NCBI RefSeq assembly: GCF_013001025.1
Contig: NZ_CP053021.1
Location: 2,125,501-2,189,500, forward strand
DNA: 64,000 bases
Source: Sphingobium yanoikuyae
Lineage (GTDB): Bacteria > Pseudomonadota > Alphaproteobacteria > Sphingomonadales > Sphingomonadaceae
Direction of reading: 5' to 3'
Below, piece by piece: positions 8,717 to 16,648 of the stretch; the first letter of the stretch is position 1, and each line of letters opens with the position of its first letter. The notes beneath the pieces were generated by a model. It was not told where the DNA came from, made no database searches, and saw only the letters and a list, made by a program, of their open reading frames with translations. The translations under genes were made by a program, and so were the position numbers.

Positions 8717-10030
8717 ATGGCTGATCTTTTCTCTTCCGACGATGTCCTTCCCGCCGGCATCCACCATGCCCCGCTGGCCGATCGGTTGCGTCCGGCCGTG
8801 CTGGCCGATGTGGTCGGCCAGGAGCATCTGACCGGCCCGGACGGCGCGATCGGCCGGATGGTGGCGGCCGGCCGCCTGTCCTCGATCCTGTTCTGGGGGC
8901 CGCCCGGCACTGGCAAGACCACGATATCGCGGCTGCTCGCCGATGCCGTCGGCATGCGGTTCGAGCCTATCTCGGCCGTCTTTTCCGGTGTCGCTGACCT
9001 CAAGAAGGTGTTCGCCGCCGCAAAAGAGCATGGCCGGCGCGGCGAGAAGACCCTGCTCTTCGTGGACGAGATCCATCGTTTCAACCGCGCCCAGCAGGAT
9101 AGTTTCCTGCCCTTCGTCGAGGATGGCACGGTCACGCTGGTCGGCGCGACCACGGAAAACCCGAGCTTCGAACTGAACGCCGCGCTCCTGTCCCGCGCGC
9201 AGGTGCTGATCCTGCGCCGGCTCGACGCTGCGGCGCTCGAACAATTGCTGGACCGGGCCGAAGCGCTGATCGGCCGCCCGTTGCCGCTGGATATGGCCGC
9301 GCGCGAAGCGCTGCTGGCCAGCGCGGACGGCGACGGCCGCTTCCTGCTCAATCAGGTCGAAACGCTCTATTCGATCGATATCCCCGCCCCGCTCGACCCG
9401 GCCGGCCTCTCCGCCCTGCTCCACCGGCGCGTCGCGGTCTATGACAAGGATCGCGAGGGGCATTACAACCTCATCTCCGCGCTGCACAAATCGCTGCGCG
9501 GCTCCGATCCGCAGGCGGCGCTCTATTATCTTGCCCGCATGCTGACCGCTGGCGAGGAACCGCTCTATGTGTTGCGCCGGCTCGTCCGCTTCGCCACCGA
9601 GGATATCGGCCTCGCCGACCCGCAGGCAGTGGTCCAGTGCCTTGCCGCCAAGGATGCCTATGAATTTCTCGGTTCGCCCGAAGGCGAACTGGCGATCGTT
9701 CAGGCCTGCATCTATTGCGCCACCGCGCCCAAATCGAACGCCGCCTATATGGCGATGAAGACGGCCTTCCGCACCGCGCGTGAAACCGGATCGCTGATGC
9801 CGCCGATGAACATCGTCAATGCCCCGACCAAGCTGATGAAGCAGGTCGGCTATGGCAAGAATTACCAATATGACCATGATGCCGAAGGTGGTTTTTCCGG
9901 CGCCAATTACTGGCCGGCGGAGATGAGCCCGCAGACCTTCTACACGCCGACCGAGCGCGGGTTCGAAGCGCGGATCGCCGAACGTATTGCCTATTGGAAC
10001 AAACTGCGCGCCGAACGCGGCGCGGCGTGA
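8717..10030 (+). CDS. rarA: Replication-associated recombination protein A (RarA/MgsA)
   Basis: RarA is a AAA+ clamp-loader-like ATPase acting at stalled replication forks. Visible motifs are Walker A WGPPGTGKTT, Walker B LLFVDEIHRFN, sensor 1 LVGATTENPSFELN and the later RFATEDIGLADPQA. The C-terminal tetramerisation region contains NYWPAEM. I take the start at ATG 8717 (MADLFSSDD), downstream of GGGGAC. An upstream in-frame start at 8657 would overlap the glycosyltransferase and add a non-conserved tail. The predicted protein of 437 residues is the normal family length. Confidence 0.95.
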   Translation: MADLFSSDDVLPAGIHHAPLADRLRPAVLADVVGQEHLTGPDGAIGRMVAAGRLSSILFWGPPGTGKTTISRLLADAVGMRFEPISAVFSGVADLKKVFAAAKEHGRRGEKTLLFVDEIHRFNRAQQDSFLPFVEDGTVTLVGATTENPSFELNAALLSRAQVLILRRLDAAALEQLLDRAEALIGRPLPLDMAAREALLASADGDGRFLLNQVETLYSIDIPAPLDPAGLSALLHRRVAVYDKDREGHYNLISALHKSLRGSDPQAALYYLARMLTAGEEPLYVLRRLVRFATEDIGLADPQAVVQCLAAKDAYEFLGSPEGELAIVQACIYCATAPKSNAAYMAMKTAFRTARETGSLMPPMNIVNAPTKLMKQVGYGKNYQYDHDAEGGFSGANYWPAEMSPQTFYTPTERGFEARIAERIAYWNKLRAERGAA

Positions 10031-10884
10031 CGCCCCGGTTCGCGCGCTTCGCCGCGATCGACTGGTCGGGTGCCAAGGGCGCGCGGCACAAGGGGATAGC
10101 GGTCGCCATCTGTGGCATCGGTCAGGATGCGCCAGAACTGGTCGAGGCGCCGGACGGCATCTGGTCGCGCCAGGCGGTCGCTGACTGGCTCATCGCAACG
10201 GCGTGCGAGGCACCGACCCTGTTCGGCTTCGACTTCAGCTTCGCCCCACCCTTCGTCGCACGCGGCGCCTATCTGCCCGGAGATCCGGCGCCGACCGACG
10301 CACCGGCGTTCTGGGCCTATGTCGATGCGGTCTGCGACGATCCCGATCTGGGTGCCACCAGCCTGCTGGAAACCACCCATCGTCGCCATTTCTATTTCGG
10401 CAAGGCCGACGGGATGAAGGCCGACTTTTTGCACAACCGCGCCTGCGAAGCCCATTATAATGCCCAGGGCGGCGGCAAGCCGTCGACCATCTATGACGCG
10501 ATTGGCGCCGCGCAGGTGGCCAAGGCCAGCTTTGCCGGCATGCGCCTGCTCCACCATATCCGCCCGCATGTGCCGGTCTGGCCGTTCGATCCGCTGCCTG
10601 CCACCGGATCGCTGGTCGTCGAAATCTATACCAGCATCGCTGCACGCGCCGCCGGCCGTCCGAAGGGCCGGACCAAGATGCGCGATCTCGCCGCCCTCAA
10701 TAACGCGCTGACCATGTTCGCAACGATCCCTTACGCCGGTCCGCTCGCCGCCGACCATCAGGCCGATGCCTTGCTGACCGCGGCCTGGATGCGCGAAAGG
10801 GCGGAAAATCCGGCGCTTTGGACACCTTTTCCCCTGACCGACGAAATTGCGCGCACAGAGGGCTGGACGTTCGGCGTGATCTGA
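10027..10884 (+). CDS. Conserved hypothetical protein, RNase H-like fold candidate
   Basis: The likely start is GTG 10027, overlapping the rarA stop codon as GTGA, which suggests translational coupling. The 285-residue product opens with RFAAIDWSGAKG and continues with GFDFSFAPPF. The acidic DWSG and FDFS strands resemble ribonuclease H-like or DUF429-type nucleases. Later there are PFDPLPATGSLVVEIYTSI and DHQADALLTAAWM, again with the acidic spacing of such folds. I do not recognise a characterised family, and the enzymatic guess is weak. The tRNA-Thr gene follows 28 bp later. Confidence 0.75.
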   Translation: MTPRFARFAAIDWSGAKGARHKGIAVAICGIGQDAPELVEAPDGIWSRQAVADWLIATACEAPTLFGFDFSFAPPFVARGAYLPGDPAPTDAPAFWAYVDAVCDDPDLGATSLLETTHRRHFYFGKADGMKADFLHNRACEAHYNAQGGGKPSTIYDAIGAAQVAKASFAGMRLLHHIRPHVPVWPFDPLPATGSLVVEIYTSIAARAAGRPKGRTKMRDLAALNNALTMFATIPYAGPLAADHQADALLTAAWMRERAENPALWTPFPLTDEIARTEGWTFGVI

Positions 10885-10912
10885 TAGTAAGGGCGTCCGA
10901 CCCGTCGGGTGC

Positions 10913-10984
<72 letters not shown>

Positions 10985-11040
10985 CCGACGGACTCTTGAA
11001 CAGTGCGCTCATGCGCACTCGATGGCACTCGGCATCCCGG

Positions 11041-11076
11041 AAACAAAATGGGGGCCGACATTGCTGCCGGCCCCCA
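11041..11076 (-). terminator. Rho-independent terminator, minus strand, no assigned gene
   Basis: A perfect 9-bp stem TGGGGGCCG/CGGCCCCCA with a 10-nt loop (11049-11076) is followed on the minus strand by TTTTGTTT (11048-11041). No recognised minus-strand gene lies directly upstream of it, so it may end a small RNA or a read-through transcript from the cupin gene. Confidence 0.7.
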
Positions 11077-11452
11077 CTAACGTCGGTTCCTTTCGGCCAC
11101 ATACCCTTGCAGGCTGCGCCTTCCGGTCCGGCGATGTGATGCGTTTCCACATCTTCGCGCGGGAGAACGAGCCCGAAGGTCTGTTCACCGTTGCTGACCT
11201 TTCATCCGAAGCCCGACGTTCACTTTCGCGCGTACCCGGCATCATCCAGAAAGGCTTGGATCCGATCGTCCCTGCCATCCTCGCGCATGGCAGCTCCCAA
11301 CGGACCATCAGGGCAGAAAATCCTTGATTTCTCTTGGATTTTCCGGCTTTGGATCGCTCCTTGCCGACTGTCCCGATAAGAGGATGCTGTCACGATCCGC
11401 GAGTCGCACAAAGCGGATTCCGACAGTTTGAAGACAGGCCGCACCACAAATC

Positions 11453-11471
11453 TGTGGATAACTTTGGATAA
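11453..11471. promoter_or_regulatory. Pair of DnaA-box-like sites
   Basis: TGTGGATAA at 11453-11461 is the exact complement of the consensus DnaA box TTATCCACA. TTTGGATAA at 11463-11471 differs by one base and lies ten bases further, one helical turn away on the same face. This could be a DnaA-controlled promoter, a titration site or part of an origin; only two boxes are visible. Confidence 0.45.
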
Positions 11472-11500
11472 GTCTGAAAATCGGCGGAAATCCGCGCGCT

Positions 11501-11938
11501 TCAGGCGGGCGCCCAATCGGGCGGTGCCAGCGTGAAGCCGGCAAAGTCGAAGCCCGGCGTGACCGTGCAGCTGACGAGCGCCCATCCGCCAACCGGCCGT
11601 GCCGCCTGCCAATGATGCGCCGGGACCAGGCGCTGCGGCATCTGTCCCGCGGCGATATCCGGGCCGAGGTGATGATCGACGCCAGGCCCCTGCGGCGGAG
11701 CGATGCCCAGGACGATCGGCGCCCCCGCATGCCAGAACCACATCTCGTCAGCATCGACCCTATGCCAGTGTGATCGCTGATGCGCCTCCAGCAGGAACAG
11801 GATCGCCGTGCCGGCCGCCCTCTGGCCCACAGCCGCCTTTGCGCGCCAGGTTTCGCGATACCAGCCGCCTTCGGGATGCGGGGCCAGGTCGAGCGCCCGG
11901 ATCAGTCCGGCAGCATCCTGCCCGTCGCCTGCGTTCAT
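11501..11938 (-). CDS. Cupin domain-containing protein (DUF985)
   Basis: The 145-residue protein has the DUF985 cupin pattern. It begins with LIRALDLAPHPEGGWYRETW, followed by TAILFLLEAHQRSHWHRVDADEMWFWHAG, which gives the metal-binding His/Glu set, and a final VTPGFDFAGFTLAPP strand. Cupins of this group are small beta-barrel sugar- or metal-binding proteins with poorly known function. GAGGTGAAGCG precedes the ATG. The gene is transcribed toward the DnaA-box intergenic region. Confidence 0.9.
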   Translation of the reverse strand: MNAGDGQDAAGLIRALDLAPHPEGGWYRETWRAKAAVGQRAAGTAILFLLEAHQRSHWHRVDADEMWFWHAGAPIVLGIAPPQGPGVDHHLGPDIAAGQMPQRLVPAHHWQAARPVGGWALVSCTVTPGFDFAGFTLAPPDWAPA

Positions 11939-12059
11939 CGCTTCACCTCAAATTTAATTTCTGCTGAAACAAAAACTTATGCCGTTGTCAGAGGTTCATG
12001 CAACCTAGGTCAATAGGCAGGGGTTCAATCGGCTGACAACGCAATTCGGAGGAGATATT

Positions 12060-12362
12060 ATGCGTAACGCCCTGATGGCCATGGCCGCCCTGTCGCTGGC
12101 CATTCCCGTGTCGATGGCCGTTCCCACGGACGGCGCACAGGCCCGCAAACATTATCGCTACAAGGAATGGCGCGGTCGCGACGGGCGCACCTATTGCCGC
12201 AAGTCCGACGGCACGACCGGCCTGATCATCGGCGGCGTCGGCGGCGCGCTGGTCGGCCGTGCGATCGACACCCGCGGCGACCGTGCGACCGGCACCATCC
12301 TGGGCGCTGCTGGCGGCGCACTGCTCGGAAAGGAAATCGACAGCAAGCGCCGCTGCCGCTGA
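12060..12362 (+). CDS. Small secreted glycine-zipper 2TM-domain protein
   Basis: The 100-residue protein has a signal peptide (MRNALMAMAALSLAIPVSMA) with likely cleavage after an Ala in the DGAQA region. A basic linker with a lone Cys follows, then the glycine zipper TGLIIGGVGGALVGRAIDTR and GTILGAAGGALLGKEI. Such proteins associate with membranes in the periplasm or outer membrane, and their roles are mostly unknown. The start has a strong GGAGGAG site. A symmetric terminator follows directly. Confidence 0.85.
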   Translation: MRNALMAMAALSLAIPVSMAVPTDGAQARKHYRYKEWRGRDGRTYCRKSDGTTGLIIGGVGGALVGRAIDTRGDRATGTILGAAGGALLGKEIDSKRRCR

Positions 12363-12382
12363 TCCCGTCGTCAAGGACAACG

Positions 12383-12419
12383 AAAAAGGGCGGCTTCCCA
12401 TTGGGAAGCCGCCCTTTTT
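12383..12419. terminator. Bidirectional intrinsic terminator
   Basis: AAAAAGGGCGGCTTCCC pairs perfectly with GGGAAGCCGCCCTTTTT around a tiny loop. With A and T tracts on both sides it can terminate both the plus-strand glycine-zipper gene and the minus-strand gene ending at 12440. Confidence 0.93.
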
Positions 12420-12439
12420 GATGGCCGAGGCCAAATGGC

Positions 12440-12736
12440 TTAGTTGGTCGCGCCCGAAGCCGCGCCGCGCGCGTCATCGACCTTGAACGACACGGTCTGG
12501 CCGCCCGAGACGCCCGAAACCTTGTCACCCTTGACCTGCAGGTTGAAGGCAACGGCGTCGGGGTAACGACGGCCCGAGATCACCTTGCCGGTCTTGGTAT
12601 CCTTGACGTCATAGACGTAGGTGTAGCCTTCGTGGGTGAAGCGCTGCTTGGCGGCGTCCTGCGCATTGGCGGGGGCGGCGACGGCAACGATGGCGCTCAG
12701 GGCGCCGGCGACAACAAACTTGGACAGCATTCGCAT
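12440..12736 (-). CDS. Small exported protein of unknown function
   Basis: I choose ATG 12736, eight bases after AAGGAG, giving 98 residues. The N terminus is a classical signal peptide (MRMLSKFVVAGALSAIVAVA ending APANA). The mature part, rich in Tyr, Lys and Gly (GYTYVYDVKDTKTGKVI, VAFNLQVKGDKVSGVSGGQT), looks like a small periplasmic beta-structured domain. I do not recognise a named family. It is convergent with the glycine-zipper gene and shares its terminator. A longer frame extends upstream to 13054, but it overlaps the EVE gene and lacks a better start. Confidence 0.82.
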   Translation of the reverse strand: MRMLSKFVVAGALSAIVAVAAPANAQDAAKQRFTHEGYTYVYDVKDTKTGKVISGRRYPDAVAFNLQVKGDKVSGVSGGQTVSFKVDDARGAASGATN

Positions 12737-12879
12737 GGGTGTGCTCCTTGTGAATGCCCTCAAACACCTCTTGGACATTCTGTTCTGTTGCCACCCATAT
12801 GTTGCAGCGCAAAAACTCATACAATCGCAAAAACCGGCGTTCCAGTTGCGCGGAACGCAATCGAGGCAGTCTCGTTTTT

Positions 12880-13287
12880 CTAAGCCTTTGATAAGGCGAC
12901 GATATGCTCGAACTGCTGCGGCGTCAGCGGCGCGACGGACAGGCGCGATTGCCGCAACATCACCATGTCGGCCAATGCCGGGTCCGCCTTCATCGTCTTC
13001 AGCGTCACCGGGCGATCCAGTTTCTTGTGCGGCGCAACATGGACCGCGATCCACTTGCCGGTCTCGTCGGTGCTGTCCGGCGCCGCTTCCTCGACAATCT
13101 CCATGATGCCGACCGCCTCGACGCCGATATTGCTGTGATAGAAGAAGGCCAGGTCACCCTTGCGCATCGCCTTCATGTGCAACTGGGCGGCATGGTTGCG
13201 CACCCCGTCCCATTCCGCCTTCCCCTTCTTGACCAGGTCGGCATAGGAAAAGACGTCGGGTTCCGATTTCATCAGCCAGTAGTTCAT
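12880..13287 (-). CDS. EVE domain-containing protein
   Basis: The protein starts at ATG 13287 (MNYWLMKSEPDVFSYADL), the standard opening of EVE-domain proteins related to human THYN1. AAGGA lies six bases upstream. The following WDGVRNHAAQLHMKAMRKGD and FFYHSNIGVEAVGIMEIV complete the PUA/YTH-like fold. EVE domains bind modified bases in nucleic acids. No restriction or methylase partner lies nearby, so this looks like the housekeeping single-domain form. Its start faces the 2OG oxygenase gene at 13387. Confidence 0.93.
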   Translation of the reverse strand: MNYWLMKSEPDVFSYADLVKKGKAEWDGVRNHAAQLHMKAMRKGDLAFFYHSNIGVEAVGIMEIVEEAAPDSTDETGKWIAVHVAPHKKLDRPVTLKTMKADPALADMVMLRQSRLSVAPLTPQQFEHIVALSKA

Positions 13288-13386
13288 GCCGCATCCTTGC
13301 ATCAGGCGCCAAGGACGATCAAGGATGGGAACCATGGCGGCTGATCGCTATATCATCCGCAAGCCAAATCGATCTGGAGAATATAC

Positions 13387-14334
13387 GTGTCGCAATCCGT
13401 GCTGGACCAGGTGCCCGTCCTGTCCATGGCAGAGATGAGCAAGGGCGATTTCGCCGCCGCCTTCGGTGGTTCCTTCCAACGCTTCGGCTTCGCCATGGTC
13501 AAGGACCATGGCATGGACCAGGCGCTGGTCGACAAGGGATGGGCGCTGGCACGCGAATTCTTCGCCCAGCCGGTCGAGATGAAGCGCGCCTATGATGCCA
13601 AGTTCAATGGCGGCCAGCGTGGCTACACCGCCTTTGGCGTGGAAATCGCCAAGGGCGCGAGCGAGAATGACCTCAAGGAATTCTGGCATGTCGGCCGCGA
13701 CCTTGCGCCCGGCGATCCGCTTGCCGAAACCATGCCGCCCAATGTCTGGCCGACCGAGATGCCGGCGTTCCGCGACGTGTTCGCGCCGCTCTATGCCGAG
13801 TTCGACCGGGTCGGCGCGGAACTGCTGTCGGCGATCGCCCTCTATCTGGGCCTGCCCGAACGCTGGTTCGACGGCCCGATCAAGGATGGCAACTCGATCC
13901 TGCGCCTGCTCCATTATCCGCCTGTGTCGCCCGAGGCGCCGGGCATCCGCGCCGGCGCGCATGAGGATATCAACCTCATCACCCTGTTGCTGGGCGCCGA
14001 AGAAGGCGGGCTGGAGCTAAAGGACCGCGACGGCAACTGGCTGCCGGTGGTGCCCCCGCCGGGCGCACTCGCGATCAATGTCGGCGACATGCTGCAGCGG
14101 CTGACCAATCATGTGCTGCCCTCGACCAGCCACCGCGTCGTCAATCCGCCGCCCGAACGGCGCGGCCATTCGCGCTATTCCATGCCCTTCTTCCTGCATC
14201 TGCGCCCGGACTTCATGATTGACGCGCTGCCGCAATGCGTGACGCCCGACAATCCGCGCCGCGAGGAACCGATCAGCGCGCATGATTATCTGACCGAGCG
14301 CCTGATCGAGATCGGCCTGATCAAGAAGGCGTAA
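13387..14334 (+). CDS. Isopenicillin N synthase-like 2OG-Fe(II) oxygenase
   Basis: The 315-residue protein is a non-heme iron dioxygenase of the IPNS/plant-type group. An N-terminal DIOX_N region (FGFAMVKDHGMD) is followed by the jelly-roll core, with iron ligands in AGAHEDINLITLLL (HxD) and TSHRVVNPP (distal His). The 2OG-binding Arg/Ser pair is in RYSMPFFLH. The physiological substrate is unknown; no antibiotic biosynthesis genes are nearby. The start codon is GTG, eight bases after GGAG. A strong terminator follows. Confidence 0.92.
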   Translation: MSQSVLDQVPVLSMAEMSKGDFAAAFGGSFQRFGFAMVKDHGMDQALVDKGWALAREFFAQPVEMKRAYDAKFNGGQRGYTAFGVEIAKGASENDLKEFWHVGRDLAPGDPLAETMPPNVWPTEMPAFRDVFAPLYAEFDRVGAELLSAIALYLGLPERWFDGPIKDGNSILRLLHYPPVSPEAPGIRAGAHEDINLITLLLGAEEGGLELKDRDGNWLPVVPPPGALAINVGDMLQRLTNHVLPSTSHRVVNPPPERRGHSRYSMPFFLHLRPDFMIDALPQCVTPDNPRREEPISAHDYLTERLIEIGLIKKA

Positions 14335-14335
14335 G

Positions 14336-14373
14336 AAAAGGCCCGCCGCTGCATCCGGCAGCGGCGAGCCTTT
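14336..14373. terminator. Bidirectional intrinsic terminator
   Basis: The arms AAAGGCCCGCCGCTGC and GCAGCGGCGAGCCTTT form a long GC-rich stem (one mismatch) with a short loop and A/T tracts outside. It separates the convergent oxygenase and folB-like genes. Confidence 0.85.
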
Positions 14374-14394
14374 CATTCTCAGCGCAACCGGCGC

Positions 14395-14778
14395 TTATTT
14401 CCGGCTGCGGCCGAGGGTGATGCCGATTTCCTCGCCCCGTTCGCTCAGCGCCAGCTTGACGATCTTCACCTCGACATGGCGGACCTTGTCGTCCTGCAGG
14501 AAGATGGTCTCGATGATATGGTCGGCCACGCCCTCGATCAGGGTGAAGTGCAGCCCCTCGGGCAGCGCGGTCGACGCGGCATGCTTGAGGTCCATGTAGT
14601 TTTTCGACTCGCTGAGCGGCGTATCGGGATCATAATGGTCCGCAATCCGCAGCTTGGCCCGGATCGAGATGCGCAGCGGCTGGGGCAGATGCGTCTCTTC
14701 CGAATAGATGCCGGTCAATACGTCGACGTGCAGGTTGTTGACCTCCAGCGTCAGATAATCGTCAAAAATGCTGTCCAT
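14395..14778 (-). CDS. folB: Dihydroneopterin aldolase family protein (FolB-like)
   Basis: The 127-residue product, from ATG 14778, matches the DHNA family that converts dihydroneopterin to hydroxymethyl-dihydropterin in folate synthesis. Characteristic parts are VDVLTGIYSEETHLPQPL, SESKNYMDL, GLHFTLIEGVADHII and the late VEVKIVKLAL with its Lys. The frame extends upstream to 14913, but the extra residues are basic and not conserved. It is a lone gene divergent from a GNAT acetyltransferase. Confidence 0.85.
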   Translation of the reverse strand: MDSIFDDYLTLEVNNLHVDVLTGIYSEETHLPQPLRISIRAKLRIADHYDPDTPLSESKNYMDLKHAASTALPEGLHFTLIEGVADHIIETIFLQDDKVRHVEVKIVKLALSERGEEIGITLGRSRK

Positions 14779-14903
14779 AGCTCGCCATGTCCGGTCGCGC
14801 GAAGGGCGCGGGTCCAGTTTGATCTTTCCTTTTGCGGCATGGACGCTATAGGCCCGCCGCTTCCGGCGCGGTCCATGCGCCATTGATGGCGGATCGGCAA
14901 GAC

Positions 14904-15422
14904 ATGTCAGCAATTCTTCCCCTCGACAGCCAGCCCGCCGACGCGATCGAGGGTCTGCTGGACGCCGCCTTCGGTCCTGACCGGCACGGCCGCACCGCCT
15001 ATCTGATCCGCGATGGCATGCCCTGGCTGCCTGCCCTGTCCTTCGCGGTGCTGGACGAAAAGGGTGAACTGATTGGATCGCTGCAAAGCTGGCCGGTGGC
15101 GCTAACCCACGAGGATGGCAGCCAATTGCCGCTGATCATGGTCGGCCCGGTCGCGGTTGCGCCGGCGCATCAGAAGGGCGGCCATGGTCGCGCGATGATG
15201 GATGCAGTGGTCGCCGCCGCCCGCGCCCAGGCCTGCGAACCGCTGATGATGATCGGCGATCCGGAATATTATGGCCGCTTCTGGGGCTTCACCGCCGACG
15301 GCACCGCCGGTTGGGATTGCCCCGGCCCGTTCGAGGCCCGGCGCCTGCTTGCCTTGTCGGTCGATGGCCGCCCGGTCGGCGGAACCGGCATGCTGTCGCC
15401 GCGAATCACCGTTACCGCCTGA
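14904..15422 (+). CDS. GNAT family N-acetyltransferase
   Basis: The product (about 172 residues from ATG 14904; 14886 is an alternative start) has the YhbS-like GNAT fold. It contains LLDAAFGPDRHGRTAYLIRD, the beta-strand VGPVAVAPAHQKGGHGRAMM with the acetyl-CoA-binding Q/RxxGxG loop, and GDPEYYGRFWGF. The acceptor substrate is unknown. It is the first gene of a plus-strand run GNAT / DUF1285 / Nudix / cca, with 51 bp to the next gene. Confidence 0.88.
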   Translation: MSAILPLDSQPADAIEGLLDAAFGPDRHGRTAYLIRDGMPWLPALSFAVLDEKGELIGSLQSWPVALTHEDGSQLPLIMVGPVAVAPAHQKGGHGRAMMDAVVAAARAQACEPLMMIGDPEYYGRFWGFTADGTAGWDCPGPFEARRLLALSVDGRPVGGTGMLSPRITVTA

Positions 15423-15473
15423 CCCGACCGAAAGACCTTTGCCAAGCGAGCCGGCCGCTCCTATCTGCTTTCC

Positions 15474-16040
15474 ATGCCGATGGAGCCCCTGCCCGACCTC
15501 GCCGACCTGTCGCTCGCCGACATTGCCCGCCTAGCCGCCGAAAAGCGCCTGCCGCCGGTCGAGAAATGGAATCCCGACCATTGCGGCGACAGCGAGATGC
15601 GGATCGCGCGCGACGGCACCTGGTTCCATCAGGGATCGCCGATCGGGCGCGAAACGATGGTGCGGCTCTTTTCCACCATATTGCGGCGCGAGGGCGACGG
15701 CTCCTATGTGCTCGTCACCCCGGTCGAGAAGCTGAGCATCGCGGTCGAGGATGCCCCCTTCGTTGCGGTCGAACTCAAGAGCGAGGGCGAAGGCGCCAGC
15801 CGGAACCTCGCCTTCCGGCTCAACACCGGCGAACTGGTACCAGCCGGCCCCGACCATGCGCTGACCCTGCGCGAAAAGGATGATGGCCCCCATCCCTATC
15901 TCCATGTCCGTGCCGGGCTCGACGCGCTGATCGTGCGCAGCGTCTATTATGAACTGATGAACCTGGCCCTGGACGAAAAAGGCGAGCGTGTCGGCCTGTG
16001 GAGCGAAGGCCGCTTCTTTCCGTTGGACGGCGCGGCATGA
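15474..16040 (+). CDS. DUF1285 domain-containing protein
   Basis: The 188-residue protein matches DUF1285. It has the N-terminal PPVEKWNPDHCGDSEMRIAR, followed by WFHQGSPIGRETMVRLFSTI, VTPVEKLSIAVEDAPF, and a second half ending VRSVYYELM and LWSEGRFFPL. The family is a two-domain beta-rich cytoplasmic fold with possible ligand binding but no assigned function. Its stop overlaps the next start as ATGA, implying translational coupling with the Nudix hydrolase. Confidence 0.92.
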   Translation: MPMEPLPDLADLSLADIARLAAEKRLPPVEKWNPDHCGDSEMRIARDGTWFHQGSPIGRETMVRLFSTILRREGDGSYVLVTPVEKLSIAVEDAPFVAVELKSEGEGASRNLAFRLNTGELVPAGPDHALTLREKDDGPHPYLHVRAGLDALIVRSVYYELMNLALDEKGERVGLWSEGRFFPLDGAA

Positions 16041-16648
16041 CGCTGGCCGAGCGGCTGCGCGCCGCCCTGATCGACGGGCATAGCCGCGACATCCAGTTGC
16101 TTCCGTCCGAAACCCGCGATCCGCGCATCGTCGGCGACATGGCCCTGGCACCCGCCGCGGTGCTGGTCGCGATCACCGACCGGGCCAATCCCGGCCTTAT
16201 CCTAACCCAGCGTTCGGAAAAGCTGCGCAAGCATGCGGGGCAAGTCGCCTTCCCCGGCGGCCGAGTCGATCCCGACGATGCCAACGAGATTGCCGGTGCC
16301 CTGCGCGAAGCCCGCGAGGAAATCGCCCTCCCCTCCAACCGGGTCGACATCATCGGCACGTCGGACCGCTATCATACCTTCACCGGCTTCGACATCGTGC
16401 CGGTCCTGGGCGTCATCCCGCCCGACCTGCCGCTGCGCGCCCAACCGGGCGAAGTGGCCGACTGGTTCGAACTGCCGCTTGACTATGCGCTCGATCCGGC
16501 CAATCGGGTGCGCCGCAGCCTGATGTTCGAAGGCATCGAGCGGCAATATTATGAAATCGACTGGCAGGGCCGCCGCATCTGGGGCGTGACCGCTGCCATC
16601 CTCGCCAATCTTTCCCGCAGGCTCGGCCATGACCCGCATTCTTCCTGA
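16037..16648 (+). CDS. CoA pyrophosphatase (Nudix hydrolase, NudL/YeaB type)
   Basis: The start is ATG 16037, overlapping the DUF1285 stop by four bases. The protein carries the UPF0035 signature LILTQRSEKLRKHAGQVAFP. The Nudix box runs from GGRVDPDDANEIAGALREA into REEIAL, with the catalytic REEI. Family members cleave CoA and CoA derivatives into phosphopantetheine and 3',5'-ADP. The last 20 bases overlap the start of cca, so all three genes are translationally linked. Confidence 0.93.
   Translation: MTLAERLRAALIDGHSRDIQLLPSETRDPRIVGDMALAPAAVLVAITDRANPGLILTQRSEKLRKHAGQVAFPGGRVDPDDANEIAGALREAREEIALPSNRVDIIGTSDRYHTFTGFDIVPVLGVIPPDLPLRAQPGEVADWFELPLDYALDPANRVRRSLMFEGIERQYYEIDWQGRRIWGVTAAILANLSRRLGHDPHSS

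Larger units (their letters stand above)
10985..11500. other. 516-bp intergenic stretch with DnaA-like boxes and an orphan terminator
   Basis: Between tRNA-Thr and the cupin gene no convincing protein-coding gene is seen. The stretch holds a minus-strand terminator hairpin (11041-11076), an AT-rich inverted repeat with arms AAAATCC/GGATTTT at 11317-11323 and 11336-11342, and two DnaA-box-like sequences (11453-11471). A 22-codon minus-strand frame starting at 11287 has a good GGGAG upstream but no known match. The region is richer in AT than its surroundings. Confidence 0.6.

Noticed and set aside
7387..9351. Upstream extension of the small HVA1-type frame to 727 codons
   Set aside because: Only the last 72 codons resemble a protein; the rest is antisense to the glycosyltransferase and rarA.
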